The translations under genes were made by a program, and so were the position numbers. The notes under the pieces are model-generated. The model was given only the letters and a program-made list of their open reading frames with translations, was not told the origin of the DNA and did not search any database. From Dehalococcoidia bacterium (GTDB lineage Bacteria > Chloroflexota > Dehalococcoidia > Bin125), in the NCBI GenBank assembly GCA_022822855.1, contig JAJDYG010000016.1:62001-126000 (forward strand): a DNA stretch of 64,000 bases, given 5' to 3'. This document shows positions 25,200-34,868 of the stretch, in pieces. The stretch's first letter is position 1. Each line of letters starts with the position of its first letter.

Positions 25200-26408
25200 A
25201 TGGTCAACGTCCAACCCTTCCGAGGACTCCGCTACAACCCTGACATCGTCGGCGACTGGGGCAAGGTGCTCGGCCCGCCCTACGACATTGTCGACGGGGC
25301 GCAGACCGCCTCGCTTAAGGCCTCCAGCCCCTATCAGATCGCGCACATCGAGACCGCGGCCGGCGACGAGATCGCGGCCGCAGCTCGGTCGCTATTGGAC
25401 TGGCGAGCCTCCGGGGCGATCGTCCAGGACGACGCACCCTCCTATTACCTGCACGAGCACCGCTTCGGCGACGGTCAGGTGCGTCGGGCGCTCTTCGGGG
25501 CGGTCGAACTGACGCCCTGGGGCGACGGGGTCATGGCTCACGAGCGGACGATGCCCGGACCGAAGGCGACCAGGACCGCGCTGCGCTCGGTCGTTGGAGC
25601 GGATATCTCTCCCTTGATGGCCTTCGTGCCCGACACCGACGGGGCCCTGGCTGAACTGATCGAGCTTGCCTCTCAGCTTCCGCTGTTACATGAAGGAACC
25701 GATCCAACTGGCGACTCGCACACCCTCCGGCGCATCGACGGCGCCAACACCGTCATGAGAATCGGCGACGCGTTTGCACAGGACACCATCTACATGGCCG
25801 ACGGGCACCACCGCTACGAATCCGCTCTGGCCTCGATCGACGATCGTCCGGGTTCGCGCGGCGTCCTGATGGGGATCGCCTGCGCCAACGATCCGGCGCT
25901 GGTGGTTGGCGCGACTCATCGCGTGGTCCACACCGACATCCCGGCCAGCCTGTTGGCCCAACTGGGCAGAAACTTCCGGATCATGGAGTCATCGGCTGAT
26001 GATCTCGCCAGCAGTCTGCCTGAGGGCAGCTCCTCCATCGGCCTGATCGCCGGTCAGGGCGCCTGGATGCTGGAGCCGACCGCCGCGGCGAGCGACGCGA
26101 TGCCCAAGGATGTCCCAGACGCCTGGCGCAATCTCGCGCCGGCGGTTCTACAACACGTCATCCTTGAGCCACTGCTGGGCATCGACGCCGACGCCCTCGC
26201 CGGCGGCCAGGCCGTGACCTACACCCACCATCTCGACGAACTCCTCGAAGCGGTCAACCACGGCGCCGCCAGCGCCGGCTTCGTCCTGCCCGCGCCTACC
26301 CTCCAGGATGTGATCGACACCGCAGACGCCGGCAGCTTCATGCCTCAGAAGAGCACCTTTTTCGTGCCCAAGCTCCCTACGGGGCTCGTGCTGCACCCTC
26401 TGGATTAG
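25200..26408 (+). CDS. DUF1015 family protein
   Basis: The 402-residue protein matches the DUF1015 family across its length: the opening VQPFRGLRYN, GPPYDIVD, HERTMPGPKATR and the strongly conserved MADGHHRYESAL (residues 199-210). DUF1015 genes are often found near serA and an aminotransferase, and here both are next door on the opposite strand. The DGHHR motif recalls the ParB/sulfiredoxin-like fold used by free-serine kinases, so a role in serine or phosphoserine metabolism is a reasonable guess but not shown. An apparent upstream extension of the frame is antisense to the HIT gene and was rejected. Confidence 0.9.
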   Translation: MVNVQPFRGLRYNPDIVGDWGKVLGPPYDIVDGAQTASLKASSPYQIAHIETAAGDEIAAAARSLLDWRASGAIVQDDAPSYYLHEHRFGDGQVRRALFGAVELTPWGDGVMAHERTMPGPKATRTALRSVVGADISPLMAFVPDTDGALAELIELASQLPLLHEGTDPTGDSHTLRRIDGANTVMRIGDAFAQDTIYMADGHHRYESALASIDDRPGSRGVLMGIACANDPALVVGATHRVVHTDIPASLLAQLGRNFRIMESSADDLASSLPEGSSSIGLIAGQGAWMLEPTAAASDAMPKDVPDAWRNLAPAVLQHVILEPLLGIDADALAGGQAVTYTHHLDELLEAVNHGAASAGFVLPAPTLQDVIDTADAGSFMPQKSTFFVPKLPTGLVLHPLD

Positions 26409-26415
26409 TCGTGTT

Positions 26416-26548
26416 CCCAGTCCCCGACTTGTTCGGGGCCCCGCTCGGCCGGTTGATGCCCGTCGCTGCTCAAAGCTTTCCGAGCAGACGGTGGATGAGT
26501 AGGCCGCGCTGAAGGGAACTGGTCCCCGAATAAATCGGGGACTGGGGA
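26416..26548. repeat. Two inverted family D hairpins
   Basis: Copies at 26416-26440 (CCCAGTCCCCGACTTG then TTCGGGGCC) and 26520-26548 (inverted, around AATAAA) bracket about 80 bp without a gene. They lie between the convergent DUF1015 and serA genes and could stop transcription from both sides. Confidence 0.65.
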
Positions 26549-26583
26549 TTGCTAAGCCGCTGCTGTCGCCGAGGCCTGATCAC

Positions 26584-28194
26584 TCACATCTGCGCCTGCG
26601 ACACGTCCTCGACCCCGTCAATCGCGCCAATCGAGCCAACCTCCTCTGCGGTCAGGGTCCGCGAGATGATCAGCGCCATCAGTGACATCTCCGATGGATT
26701 CTCAGGGCTGAACCCCACATCCATCGCGGCGATGTTTACGTTCAACCGGCCCAGGGCCATGCCCACTTCGCCGATCCGTCCCGGACGATCCTCATTGCGA
26801 AGCACCAGCAGATGCAGATGATCCGGGGCATGACCGGCCCGCAGCCGTGGACCCGAGATGTGCACGTGAAAGCCGTTGATTTCGACGACCGCCGCGCGCC
26901 CATGCTCCAGGGTTCCCATCAAGGACGTCGCTCCGGCCGAGGTCCGCAACTCGACCGTGATCGTTGACGTGTAGGGCTCCGCATCGGGCATTTTGCGTTC
27001 CAGTACGCGCCAGCCTCGATGGGCGATCACATTGTTGATGTTGACCAGGTTGACGTGCTCGTCAGAGATCGGGGCCAGCAATCCCGCCACGACCGACGCC
27101 TTGAGCGGTGTGACGTCGTGATTGGCGATCTCGCCGCGATACTGAATCACGATGTCGCGCCACTGGCCCGAGGCGAGTTGGGTCGCCAGCCGACCGCACA
27201 TCTCGGCAACCGACAAATATGGTCCAACCGCTTCGAGCGACTCGGGATCGATCAGCGGCGCATTCACCGCAGCCTGCGACGGCTGCCCGCGAAGCACCTT
27301 GAGCGTCTCCGTCGCGATGTCGACCGCCACGCGCTCCTGCGCTTCCTGCGTCGATGCGCCGAGGTGGGGAGTCGCCAACACGCGGGGATGCTTGACCAGA
27401 GGATTGTCGTGGGCCGGCTCCTGTGCGAACACATCCAACGCCGCACCGCCTAACCGGCCGGAGTCCAACGCCTCAGCCAAGGCCGATTCGTCTACGAGTC
27501 GTCCGCGAGCCGTATTGACCAGCAGCGCGCCCGGCTTCATCGCCGCAAGCTCCGACGCGCCCAGGAGCGGAGCAGCGTCCGGGGCAGCCGATGAGTGGAG
27601 GGTCACGACATCAGTCTGCGCCAGCAGGTCTCTGAACTCGAACAGTTCGACGCCCACGCTGCGCGCGCGCTCCTCCGAGACGAACGGATCAAACGCGATC
27701 GTGCGCATCTCCATCGCCTGCAGCCGCCTGGCGACCGCCGCCCCGACCAGTCCCAGCCCGACGATCCCGGCCGTCTTGCCTCGCAACTCCGCTCCGATGA
27801 ACGCCGACCGATTCCATTCTCCTGCTCTGAGCGACGCGTTCGCCGCGGCCAGGTGCCGCGAGAGCGCCAACAGCAGGGCCACCGCGAGCTCGGCCGCGGA
27901 TACCGTATTGCCGCCGGCAGCGTTGAGCACGATGATGCCCCGCTCGGACGCGGCGTCGAGGTCGATGTTGTCGACACCCGCCCCGGCGCGGCCGATGACC
28001 TGGAGACTCGGGGCAGCCTCGATCAACTCGCGGTCGACCCTGGTTCCGCTGCGAACGATCAGACCCTGGCAATCGCAGATGGCCGACAACAACTCAGCCC
28101 TGGCCAGACCGAATCCGGTCAAGACATCCGCGCCGCCGCGCAGCAAGGACAGGCCTTCGTCGGCTAGCGGCTCACTGACCAGGATGCGATTCAT
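26584..28194 (-). CDS. serA: D-3-phosphoglycerate dehydrogenase
   Basis: SerA catalyses the NAD-linked first step of serine synthesis. The 536-residue length fits the long type with substrate-binding, NAD-binding, intervening (ASB) and C-terminal ACT domains. Visible signatures are GRAGAGVDNIDLDAAS, GKTAGIVGLGLVG, VNTARGRLVDE and ATPHLGASTQEAQ with the catalytic His. The ACT domain is at the end (RNEDRPGRIGEVGMALG). It lies downstream of the class V aminotransferase on the same strand, and the pair can supply the first two steps of serine synthesis if the aminotransferase accepts phosphohydroxypyruvate. Confidence 0.96.
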   Translation of the reverse strand: MNRILVSEPLADEGLSLLRGGADVLTGFGLARAELLSAICDCQGLIVRSGTRVDRELIEAAPSLQVIGRAGAGVDNIDLDAASERGIIVLNAAGGNTVSAAELAVALLLALSRHLAAANASLRAGEWNRSAFIGAELRGKTAGIVGLGLVGAAVARRLQAMEMRTIAFDPFVSEERARSVGVELFEFRDLLAQTDVVTLHSSAAPDAAPLLGASELAAMKPGALLVNTARGRLVDESALAEALDSGRLGGAALDVFAQEPAHDNPLVKHPRVLATPHLGASTQEAQERVAVDIATETLKVLRGQPSQAAVNAPLIDPESLEAVGPYLSVAEMCGRLATQLASGQWRDIVIQYRGEIANHDVTPLKASVVAGLLAPISDEHVNLVNINNVIAHRGWRVLERKMPDAEPYTSTITVELRTSAGATSLMGTLEHGRAAVVEINGFHVHISGPRLRAGHAPDHLHLLVLRNEDRPGRIGEVGMALGRLNVNIAAMDVGFSPENPSEMSLMALIISRTLTAEEVGSIGAIDGVEDVSQAQM

Positions 28195-28242
28195 CGAACT
28201 TCCCAGTCCCGGCCCATGCGCTCGGACCCGCTCGCCGTCCGT

Positions 28243-29367
28243 CTACCCGTCAATGCCCGGAATCACCGCTCCCTCAGCGGCCGAGAATCCCTCGGCCACC
28301 AGCGCCTGCTGCAGGGCCGAGAAGCAGGCCGCAAACTCCGACTCATCCAGATACCCGAGGTGGCCGATCCGCCAGATCGACGCGGCCAGCTTGCCTTGAC
28401 CGCCCGCGATCACCACATCGTGCTCCTCGCGCAGCCGCTTCGAGACCGCCGAGCCGGTGATGCCATCTGGCACCTTGATCGCCGTCACCGTGTCCGAGGC
28501 GTATCGTTCCTCGGCCAGCAACTCCAGTCCCAGCGCCTTCGCCGCAGAGCGCGTCCACGAGGCAAACCGATGATGCCGCGCATAGATCGCCTCAGGTCCC
28601 TCCGCAATCAGCATCGGCAGCGCCGCGTCCATCGCGTACATCGTCGGCAGCGCCGGCGTCCAGGGCGGCTGACCGCGCTCGGCGTAGTCGTGGTGCGTGG
28701 TCAGATCGAAGTAGAAGCTGGGCATCGTCGAGCACTTCGCCGCCTCCCAGCCGCGCTCCGAGAGCGCCGCCATCGCAATCCCGGGAGGCGACAACCAGCC
28801 CTTCTGCGACGCCGTCACCACGGCATCGAGGCCCCAGTCGTCCATCCGCATCTCGATCGAACCGAGCGACGACACCGCGTCGACGATGATCAGCGGATCC
28901 GCCACCTCGCGCACCGCCGCGGCGATCTCGCCGATCGGGTTGGTCACGCCGGTCGAGGTCTCGTTGTGCGTGATCAACAGCGCGTCGTACTCGTCCTGCT
29001 GGATCAGTTCGGCCACCAACTCCGGTGTCGCGGCCTCGCCCCATTCGATGTCGGAGCGTGTTACCTCTGCGCCGTAGCGCTCGGCAATCGTGCCGAAGCG
29101 GTCGCCGAACGAGCCAACCGTGATGCACAGCGCCTTGTCCCCGACCGACAAGGTGTTGACGATCGCCGCCTCCATCGCGCCGGTTCCCGATGCGGTGATC
29201 AGCAGGATCTCCTGGTCAGTACCGAAAAACGGCTGAATGCCGTTGGTCAATCGTTCCTGCAGTTCTGCGAATTCTGGTCCGCGATGATTGATCATCTCTC
29301 CCGCCGCCGCGGCCAGCACATCAGGCGGACATGGCGTCGGACCGGGAATACGAAGATTCGTGGACAT
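28243..29367 (-). CDS. Class V aminotransferase (AGT/phosphoserine type)
   Basis: The 374-residue PLP enzyme belongs to the alanine-glyoxylate/serine-pyruvate aminotransferase group. Key segments are NLRIPGPTPCPPDVL, HRGPEF, SGTGAMEAA, the aspartate in VDAVSSLGS and the PLP-lysine in TASQKGW. In several lineages without classical SerC this group serves as phosphoserine aminotransferase, and the adjacent serA supports that role here. Direct biochemical identity is uncertain. It is divergent from selA with 112 bp between starts. Confidence 0.92.
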   Translation of the reverse strand: MSTNLRIPGPTPCPPDVLAAAAGEMINHRGPEFAELQERLTNGIQPFFGTDQEILLITASGTGAMEAAIVNTLSVGDKALCITVGSFGDRFGTIAERYGAEVTRSDIEWGEAATPELVAELIQQDEYDALLITHNETSTGVTNPIGEIAAAVREVADPLIIVDAVSSLGSIEMRMDDWGLDAVVTASQKGWLSPPGIAMAALSERGWEAAKCSTMPSFYFDLTTHHDYAERGQPPWTPALPTMYAMDAALPMLIAEGPEAIYARHHRFASWTRSAAKALGLELLAEERYASDTVTAIKVPDGITGSAVSKRLREEHDVVIAGGQGKLAASIWRIGHLGYLDESEFAACFSALQQALVAEGFSAAEGAVIPGIDG

Positions 29368-29479
29368 TGCGTTCTCACACCGTTCTTTACGATGAATGCA
29401 GTCACTGGATCATCCAGTGTGGTCAGAGCGCCGCAACCATGAGCCGCCGGGCGCTGGTCGAATCGTATCAGCGCAACGG

Positions 29480-30895
29480 ATGACGACAATGTCGAGTCCA
29501 ACCAACAGACGCGCCGATCTGTCAGACAAATTGCGCTCCTTGCCGAGCGTTGACCGGGTGCTCTCTGAGCCGGCGCTGAGCGGCGCGCTCGACCGGTGGC
29601 GAAGATCGCAGGTTGTCGCGGCAGTCCGAGCCGAGTTGGACACCGCCCGCGCCGCGCTCGGCAACGGGGGCGAGACGACGTTCACCGCCCCAATCGTGGC
29701 AGAGCTCGCCGATCGTGCCCTGGGCCAGCGGCTTCGACCGTCCCTGCGACCGGTGATCAACGCCACCGGCGTCGTCATCCATACCAACCTCGGACGCGCG
29801 CCGGTCTCGGAGGCCGCAGCCCGGGCGATGTCCGAGGCCGCGAGCGGATACTCAAACCTCGAGTTCAACCTCGGGCAAGGCAATCGCGGCTCCCGAGCCA
29901 ACCATCTGGAGCCGCTGCTGCAAGCCGTCACCGGCGCCGAGGCTGGCGTCGCGGTCAACAACAACGCGGCCGCCCTCTACATCAGCATGGCCGCCCACTG
30001 CGCGGCCGACGCGCAGCGAACTGAAGTCATCGTCTCCCGAGGCCAGGCGGTCGAGATCGGGGGCGGCTTCCGCATCCCCGACGTCCTGCGAGACGCCGGA
30101 GCGAAGCTCGTCGAAGTCGGAACCACCAATCGCACGCGAGCCGCCGACTACGCCGCCGCGGTCACCGAGCGCACCGCCGCCATCCTGCGTGTCCACTCTT
30201 CCAACTTCCGCATCGTAGGCTTCACCGAGGAGCCATCGGCAAGGGAGCTGCGCGCCGTCGCCGACGAAGCTGGGATCATGCTGATCGACGACGTCGGCAG
30301 CGGTTGTCTGCTCGACACCCGCGACTTCGGCCTCGCCTACGAGCCCAGGCCACAGGACAGCATCGAGGCCGGCGCAGACCTCGTCCTTTTCAGCGGAGAC
30401 AAGCTGCTGGGCGGCCCGCAGGCCGGACTGATCGTCGGCCGCCGAGACTCCGTTGACCAGCTCAGAAGTCACCCGCTGATGCGAGTGCTCAGACCCGACA
30501 AAGCCGCAGTCGCCGGTCTCGCCGCCACGCTGAGCCACTACCTGGCTGGCGACGCGGTCGAGACGGTACCGGTCTGGCGAATGATCGCCGCCGACCCCGA
30601 GGAGCTCCGCCAGCGAGCCGAGGCGTGGCGTTCCGAGGTAGGCGCCGGACAGGTCCAACCTGCCCACTCCGCCATCGGAGGCGGCTCCCTGCCAGCCGAG
30701 ACCAGACCAACATTCGTCTGGAGTCTCGAACACCCTCACCCCACGGACGCAGCCCGCCAACTCCGCGACCGCGTCACGCCGATTGTTGCCCGCGTCGAGC
30801 ATGGCCGGCTCATCCTCGATCCGCGAACCGTCCTCCCCGGCGAGGACGACGAGGTCATCGCCGCGCTCAAGGAACTCGTCGGGGGCGCAGCGTGA
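29480..30895 (+). CDS. selA: L-seryl-tRNA(Sec) selenium transferase
   Basis: SelA converts seryl-tRNA(Sec) to selenocysteyl-tRNA(Sec) with selenophosphate. The 471-residue length is normal. The pattern is clear: LRSLPSVDRVLSEP, PVINATGVVIHTNLGRAP, YSNLEFNLGQGNRGSR, EEPSARELRAVAD and the PLP-lysine in LFSGDKLLGGPQAG. Start ATG 29480 (MTTMSS) fits the family N-terminus. selB, selD and the tRNA(Sec) gene are not in the window. The next gene starts inside its stop codon (GTGA), so translation is probably coupled. Confidence 0.96.
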   Translation: MTTMSSPTNRRADLSDKLRSLPSVDRVLSEPALSGALDRWRRSQVVAAVRAELDTARAALGNGGETTFTAPIVAELADRALGQRLRPSLRPVINATGVVIHTNLGRAPVSEAAARAMSEAASGYSNLEFNLGQGNRGSRANHLEPLLQAVTGAEAGVAVNNNAAALYISMAAHCAADAQRTEVIVSRGQAVEIGGGFRIPDVLRDAGAKLVEVGTTNRTRAADYAAAVTERTAAILRVHSSNFRIVGFTEEPSARELRAVADEAGIMLIDDVGSGCLLDTRDFGLAYEPRPQDSIEAGADLVLFSGDKLLGGPQAGLIVGRRDSVDQLRSHPLMRVLRPDKAAVAGLAATLSHYLAGDAVETVPVWRMIAADPEELRQRAEAWRSEVGAGQVQPAHSAIGGGSLPAETRPTFVWSLEHPHPTDAARQLRDRVTPIVARVEHGRLILDPRTVLPGEDDEVIAALKELVGGAA

Positions 30896-31692
30896 TCGTT
30901 CTGGGCGCCGTGCTCCCGCATCCTCCGATTCTGCTCCCCCGGATCGCGCAGGGACGGGAAGTCCACGCCCGAGCGACTCGGGTCGCCTACGAAGCCATCG
31001 GCAAGCGATTGCGCGAACTGGACGTCAAGCGGGCCGTCTTCGTCTCCACTCACGGCATCGTCACCCTCAATCGATTCCACATCCTCAACGCCGATCTGTC
31101 CGGAGACTTCGAACGTTTCGGCCACCCCGGCCTGACCTTTGGGCACACCGCCGATACCGACCTCGTCCAGAGCATCGGGAGCGCCGCCGAAGCCCAGAAT
31201 GTACCGCTCACAACGACGGGACTCTGGGAACAGTCCGACCATTCAGTCGGCGTTCCGATCACTCTGCTGAAGGACGATCTGCCGCCGAGCATCGCCATTG
31301 TCAGCATCAGCTTCCGCCCGCCCGTCGATCACTACCGCCTCGGACAGGCGATCGGCCAAGCGCTCTCGCAAATCTCCGAGCCGACCGCGATTCTCGCCTC
31401 GGGCGACGCCGTCCACCGACTCAACGAAGACTCGCCCAAGGGTCGACACCCGAGCGGCGAGCAGGTCCAGCAACAATACGAAGCCGCTCTGTCGACCTGG
31501 GACCATCGCTCGCTCCTCGAGATCGACGAGTCGTTACGCCGAGACGTCGACGAGTCCGTCATCTCCCCAACCCTGATCCTGATGGGCGCGCTGGAGAGAT
31601 TGGACGCCAACCCACGTATTCTGTGTTCAGAGCATCCCTGGGGCGTCGGTTATGTCACCGCCGTCGTCGAGATCGTGGGGGAAAGCAGCTGA
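30892..31692 (+). CDS. LigB/MEMO-like class III dioxygenase-fold protein
   Basis: The 266-residue protein starts at GTG 30892 within the selA stop. VIVLGAVLPHPPILLP, STHGIVTLNRFHI and ASGDAVHRLNED follow the LigB (extradiol dioxygenase subunit B) fold shared with MEMO/AmmeMemoRadiSam protein B. The metal-ligand His residues of the dioxygenases are at least partly present. Function in this group is uncertain; it could be an iron enzyme or a non-catalytic relative. mutS2 follows after two bases, so selA, this gene and mutS2 look like one transcript. Confidence 0.75.
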   Translation: MIVLGAVLPHPPILLPRIAQGREVHARATRVAYEAIGKRLRELDVKRAVFVSTHGIVTLNRFHILNADLSGDFERFGHPGLTFGHTADTDLVQSIGSAAEAQNVPLTTTGLWEQSDHSVGVPITLLKDDLPPSIAIVSISFRPPVDHYRLGQAIGQALSQISEPTAILASGDAVHRLNEDSPKGRHPSGEQVQQQYEAALSTWDHRSLLEIDESLRRDVDESVISPTLILMGALERLDANPRILCSEHPWGVGYVTAVVEIVGESS

Positions 31693-31694
31693 GC

Positions 31695-34136
31695 GTGGAC
31701 GCCAAGAGCATCGCGGTCCTCGAGTTCCCCAAGATCATCGAGCGCCTCGCCGCGCTCTGCGGATCGCCGGGCGGTCGGGACCTGGCCCTGGAACTCGTTC
31801 CCAGCGCCGACGCAGACGAAGTCCGCCGCCGACTCGCCGCGACCGCCGAAGCCAGGTCCCTCGCTCGGCTCAAGCCGCACTTCCGCATGGGCCAAGCGCC
31901 CGAGATCGAGGCGTCCTTGCTGGCGGCCTCGCGAGCCGCCGTCCTGACCGCGCCCGACATTCTTGAAGTCGCCATCCTGCTCCGGACCGCCCGACATTCC
32001 CGCAACCAGATCGCACCGCTCAGCCGGGAACTGCCGCAGCTCGCTCGCATCGCCCAGCGAATCGCCGACTTCACGCCGTTGATCCACGAGATTGAAGCCA
32101 CGATCGACGAACGGGGCGAGGTTCCCGACCACGCCAGCCCCGCCCTCGCCGACGCACGCGAGCGCGTCCGCACGATCCAGGATCGGTTGGAGCGTCAGAT
32201 CGAGCGCACCCTCCGCCACGCCGTCTCGGAGGGGATCGCGCAGGAGTCGCTGATCACCGAGCGCGACGGCCGATATGTCATCCCGATCAAGGCTGAACTG
32301 CGCGGCCAGATCCCCTCCGTCGTCCACGACGTCTCCGCCTCCGGAGCCACGCTGTTCGTCGAGCCGCTCGCCGTCGTCGAACTCGGCAACCGATTGCGCG
32401 AGGCACGCCGCGAGGAACAGCGCGAGGTCGAGCGCATCCTCCGCGCGCTCTGCGAATCGATCGGCGAGGAGGCCGGCGCAATCAGAGCCGCGATCCGCTG
32501 TCTCTCGCAGATCGATCTCGCCCAGGCCAAGGCCCGTCTCGCCGCCGAGCTCGACGCGCCGCTGCCGGCGGAGGGTGACAGTCTCACCTGGATCGACGGC
32601 GACGCAAGCGACCTGATCCTCCACTCGGCCCGACACCCCCTGCTCGACACGGACGTGCTGACCGGCGAGGTCGTGCCTATCTCGACCTCCCTGACCGACG
32701 ACGCCCGCTGCGTACTGATCACCGGACCCAACACCGGCGGGAAGACGGTCGCTCTCAAGACGGTCGGTCTGCTCTGCCTCATGGCCCAGGCCGGTCTGCC
32801 CGTTCCCGCCGAGACCGGCACTCGCATGCCTGTCTTCGAGGATGTCTTCGCCGACATCGGCGACGAACAGTCGATCGAGCAATCGCTCTCCACCTTCTCC
32901 GCGCACATGACGAACATCGTCCGCATCATCGAGTCCGCTGGACCGCGCACGCTGGTCCTGCTCGACGAACTCGGCGCGGGCACCGACCCGGCCGAGGGCG
33001 CTTCCCTGGCCCGTTCGCTGCTGGAGGAACTGCTGGAACTCGACGCCATGGTCGTCGCCACCACGCACCACGGCGAGCTCAAGGTGTTCGCCCACGCGAC
33101 CGACGGCATCGTCAATGCCTCTGCCGAGTTCGACGCGGTCTCGCTCCAGCCCACCTACCGCCTGCTGATGGGCACGCCGGGACGCTCCAACGCCCTCGCC
33201 ATTGCCCAGCGGCTGGGTATGCCCGACCGCATTCTCGATCGCGCCCGCCGCTCCGCGCCGACCGAGACCGCCACCATGGAGCAATTGCTCGGCGAACTCC
33301 AGCACGAGCGCGACGCGATCGCCGACCAGGTCCGCGCCGAACGCATCGCCCGCGAGGAAGCCGAAGAGATCCGCAACAGCCTGGCAGAGCGCCGAGACGC
33401 GATCGAGGACGAGCGCGAAGCCGTTCTCGCCCGGGCCGAACGCGCGATGGAGGACGAGCTGGCCGCCTTCCGACGCAACATCCGCGCCGGTCTCAAGGAA
33501 CTGGACAAGCAACGCTCGCGGGAGCAGGCCGAGACGCTGTCCGAGCGACGCGCCGACGACGGCCGCGAGCGGCTGCAGAAGGTCCGTCGGGAACGCGCCA
33601 ATCGCCGCCGCCGACGCTCGGCGGCCAGAGCCGAGGAGACCCAGTTCCAGCCCGAACGGCTCGCTGCGGGCGACTTCATCTACCTGCGCGGCCTGCCCGA
33701 ACCCGGCGAGGTCCTCACCGCCGTCGAGGACGGAGCGCTTGACGTCCAGCTCGGCGCGCTCCGCACCCGCGTCCGCGTCGAGCAGATCGAGCGTCTGGCT
33801 CCCGCCGGCGCGAGAGCTGCCGCAGACTCCGGCCGCCCGCTGCGGGGCATGCACGCGACGGTCGCCAGCATGCCCAAGCCGCCCGTCGATCCGGGCTCCA
33901 AGATCGATCTCCGAGGCCGGATCACCGACGACGCGCTGCCGATGGTCGACTCCTTCCTCGACGTCGCCTACCGCGCCGGCCAGAACCGACTCGAGGTCGT
34001 CCACGGCAAGGGCACTGGAGCGTTGCGCCGAGCCGTCCGCGAGATGCTGCGCAAGCATCCGCTCGTCACCACATTCGAGAGCGCGGAACCCAAGCAGGGC
34101 GGCGACGGCGTCACCATCGTCACCCTGGTCGGCTGA
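31695..34136 (+). CDS. mutS2: MutS2 family protein
   Basis: MutS2 acts on branched DNA and collided ribosomes rather than mismatches. The 813-residue protein from GTG 31695 has the core and clamp regions without a mismatch-reading domain. Its ATPase has Walker A GPNTGGKT, Walker B LVLLDELGAGTDP and the TTHHGELK switch. A long coiled coil rich in Arg and Glu follows. The C-terminal Smr domain (SKIDLRGRITDDA, then VVHGKGTGALR) is present with the conserved HGKGTG. Length is normal for the family. The larger open frame upstream overlaps the previous gene and is not used. Confidence 0.96.
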   Translation: MDAKSIAVLEFPKIIERLAALCGSPGGRDLALELVPSADADEVRRRLAATAEARSLARLKPHFRMGQAPEIEASLLAASRAAVLTAPDILEVAILLRTARHSRNQIAPLSRELPQLARIAQRIADFTPLIHEIEATIDERGEVPDHASPALADARERVRTIQDRLERQIERTLRHAVSEGIAQESLITERDGRYVIPIKAELRGQIPSVVHDVSASGATLFVEPLAVVELGNRLREARREEQREVERILRALCESIGEEAGAIRAAIRCLSQIDLAQAKARLAAELDAPLPAEGDSLTWIDGDASDLILHSARHPLLDTDVLTGEVVPISTSLTDDARCVLITGPNTGGKTVALKTVGLLCLMAQAGLPVPAETGTRMPVFEDVFADIGDEQSIEQSLSTFSAHMTNIVRIIESAGPRTLVLLDELGAGTDPAEGASLARSLLEELLELDAMVVATTHHGELKVFAHATDGIVNASAEFDAVSLQPTYRLLMGTPGRSNALAIAQRLGMPDRILDRARRSAPTETATMEQLLGELQHERDAIADQVRAERIAREEAEEIRNSLAERRDAIEDEREAVLARAERAMEDELAAFRRNIRAGLKELDKQRSREQAETLSERRADDGRERLQKVRRERANRRRRRSAARAEETQFQPERLAAGDFIYLRGLPEPGEVLTAVEDGALDVQLGALRTRVRVEQIERLAPAGARAAADSGRPLRGMHATVASMPKPPVDPGSKIDLRGRITDDALPMVDSFLDVAYRAGQNRLEVVHGKGTGALRRAVREMLRKHPLVTTFESAEPKQGGDGVTIVTLVG

Positions 34137-34148
34137 GAGCTGCGCGCC

Positions 34149-34778
34149 ATGGTCCTGCGACGCATCGCTGAAGCCATCGACCGCCGGCCCAACACCTATC
34201 GGGTCCGGCGCAGCATCCTCCAGATCGCCGCAGACGATTTCGTCACCCAGCTCCCGAAGAAGAAGGGACGTTCGGGCGCCTGGGGCGTCAGCGGCTGGGA
34301 TGTCTCCAACCTTGCCCATCCCGCCTTCTGGAGCATGGCCCTGATCAGCCAGCGCCGCCAGCGCTTCGCCATGACCCTGATCGGGCAGGTCTACCAGGAC
34401 CAAGCCGCCGTCCAGCCCTACGTCCAGGAGAAGCGAGCGACCGAGCAGGTCCTGCATGGACTCGACGGCATCGAGGCCGACTCGCTCGTCGGATTCGTCG
34501 ACGCCGCCGTGATGCTCTTCCAGCCCCCCGGATCCAGCGGAGCCCCGCTCGTTCCGCCCGATCAGGCCACCGAAATCCTCCGTCTTGCCCTGCTCCGGGG
34601 AGCCATGGTCGGAGAACTCCGCGCCGACGAGCTCCGAGCCGCGTGGTCCGAGGCCCACCCCGACCAGATCCAGCAGCACGGCCCCGAAGTCGCCTGGAAA
34701 AAAGCCCAGGGCCGAGCGGAGATGCTGCTTGAAGGCTGGAACCAACTCCGCCGAGGCCAGGGCCGCCGCCTGATCTGA
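34149..34778 (+). CDS. Hypothetical protein, 209 residues
   Basis: I do not recognise the family. It starts 12 bp after mutS2 and has the same GC-rich third positions, so it is probably the last gene of that operon. The sequence is soluble and mostly helical, begins MVLRRIAEAIDRRP and contains SGWDVSNLAHPAFWSMALISQRRQRFA. There is no signal peptide. A family A repeat and a family D hairpin follow. Confidence 0.7.
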   Translation: MVLRRIAEAIDRRPNTYRVRRSILQIAADDFVTQLPKKKGRSGAWGVSGWDVSNLAHPAFWSMALISQRRQRFAMTLIGQVYQDQAAVQPYVQEKRATEQVLHGLDGIEADSLVGFVDAAVMLFQPPGSSGAPLVPPDQATEILRLALLRGAMVGELRADELRAAWSEAHPDQIQQHGPEVAWKKAQGRAEMLLEGWNQLRRGQGRRLI

Positions 34779-34811
34779 TTGCTGCTGCCAGCTTTGCAGG
34801 CAACCGGGGGC

Positions 34812-34839
34812 TGGTCCCCGAATGAATCGGGGACTGGGA
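34812..34839. repeat. Short hairpin repeat, family D
   Basis: GGTCCCCGA and TCGGGGAC pair around a short AT-rich loop. It lies 34 bp past the previous stop and may act as a terminator. Confidence 0.7.
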
Positions 34840-34868
34840 GGTGCTGGAAAAAAAACGCTTGGGGGCGG

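Noticed and set aside
31650..34745. 1031-residue open frame on the minus strand
   Set aside because: It is antisense to mutS2 and its downstream gene. Both sense proteins are clearly real or better supported, and this frame shows no family motif.
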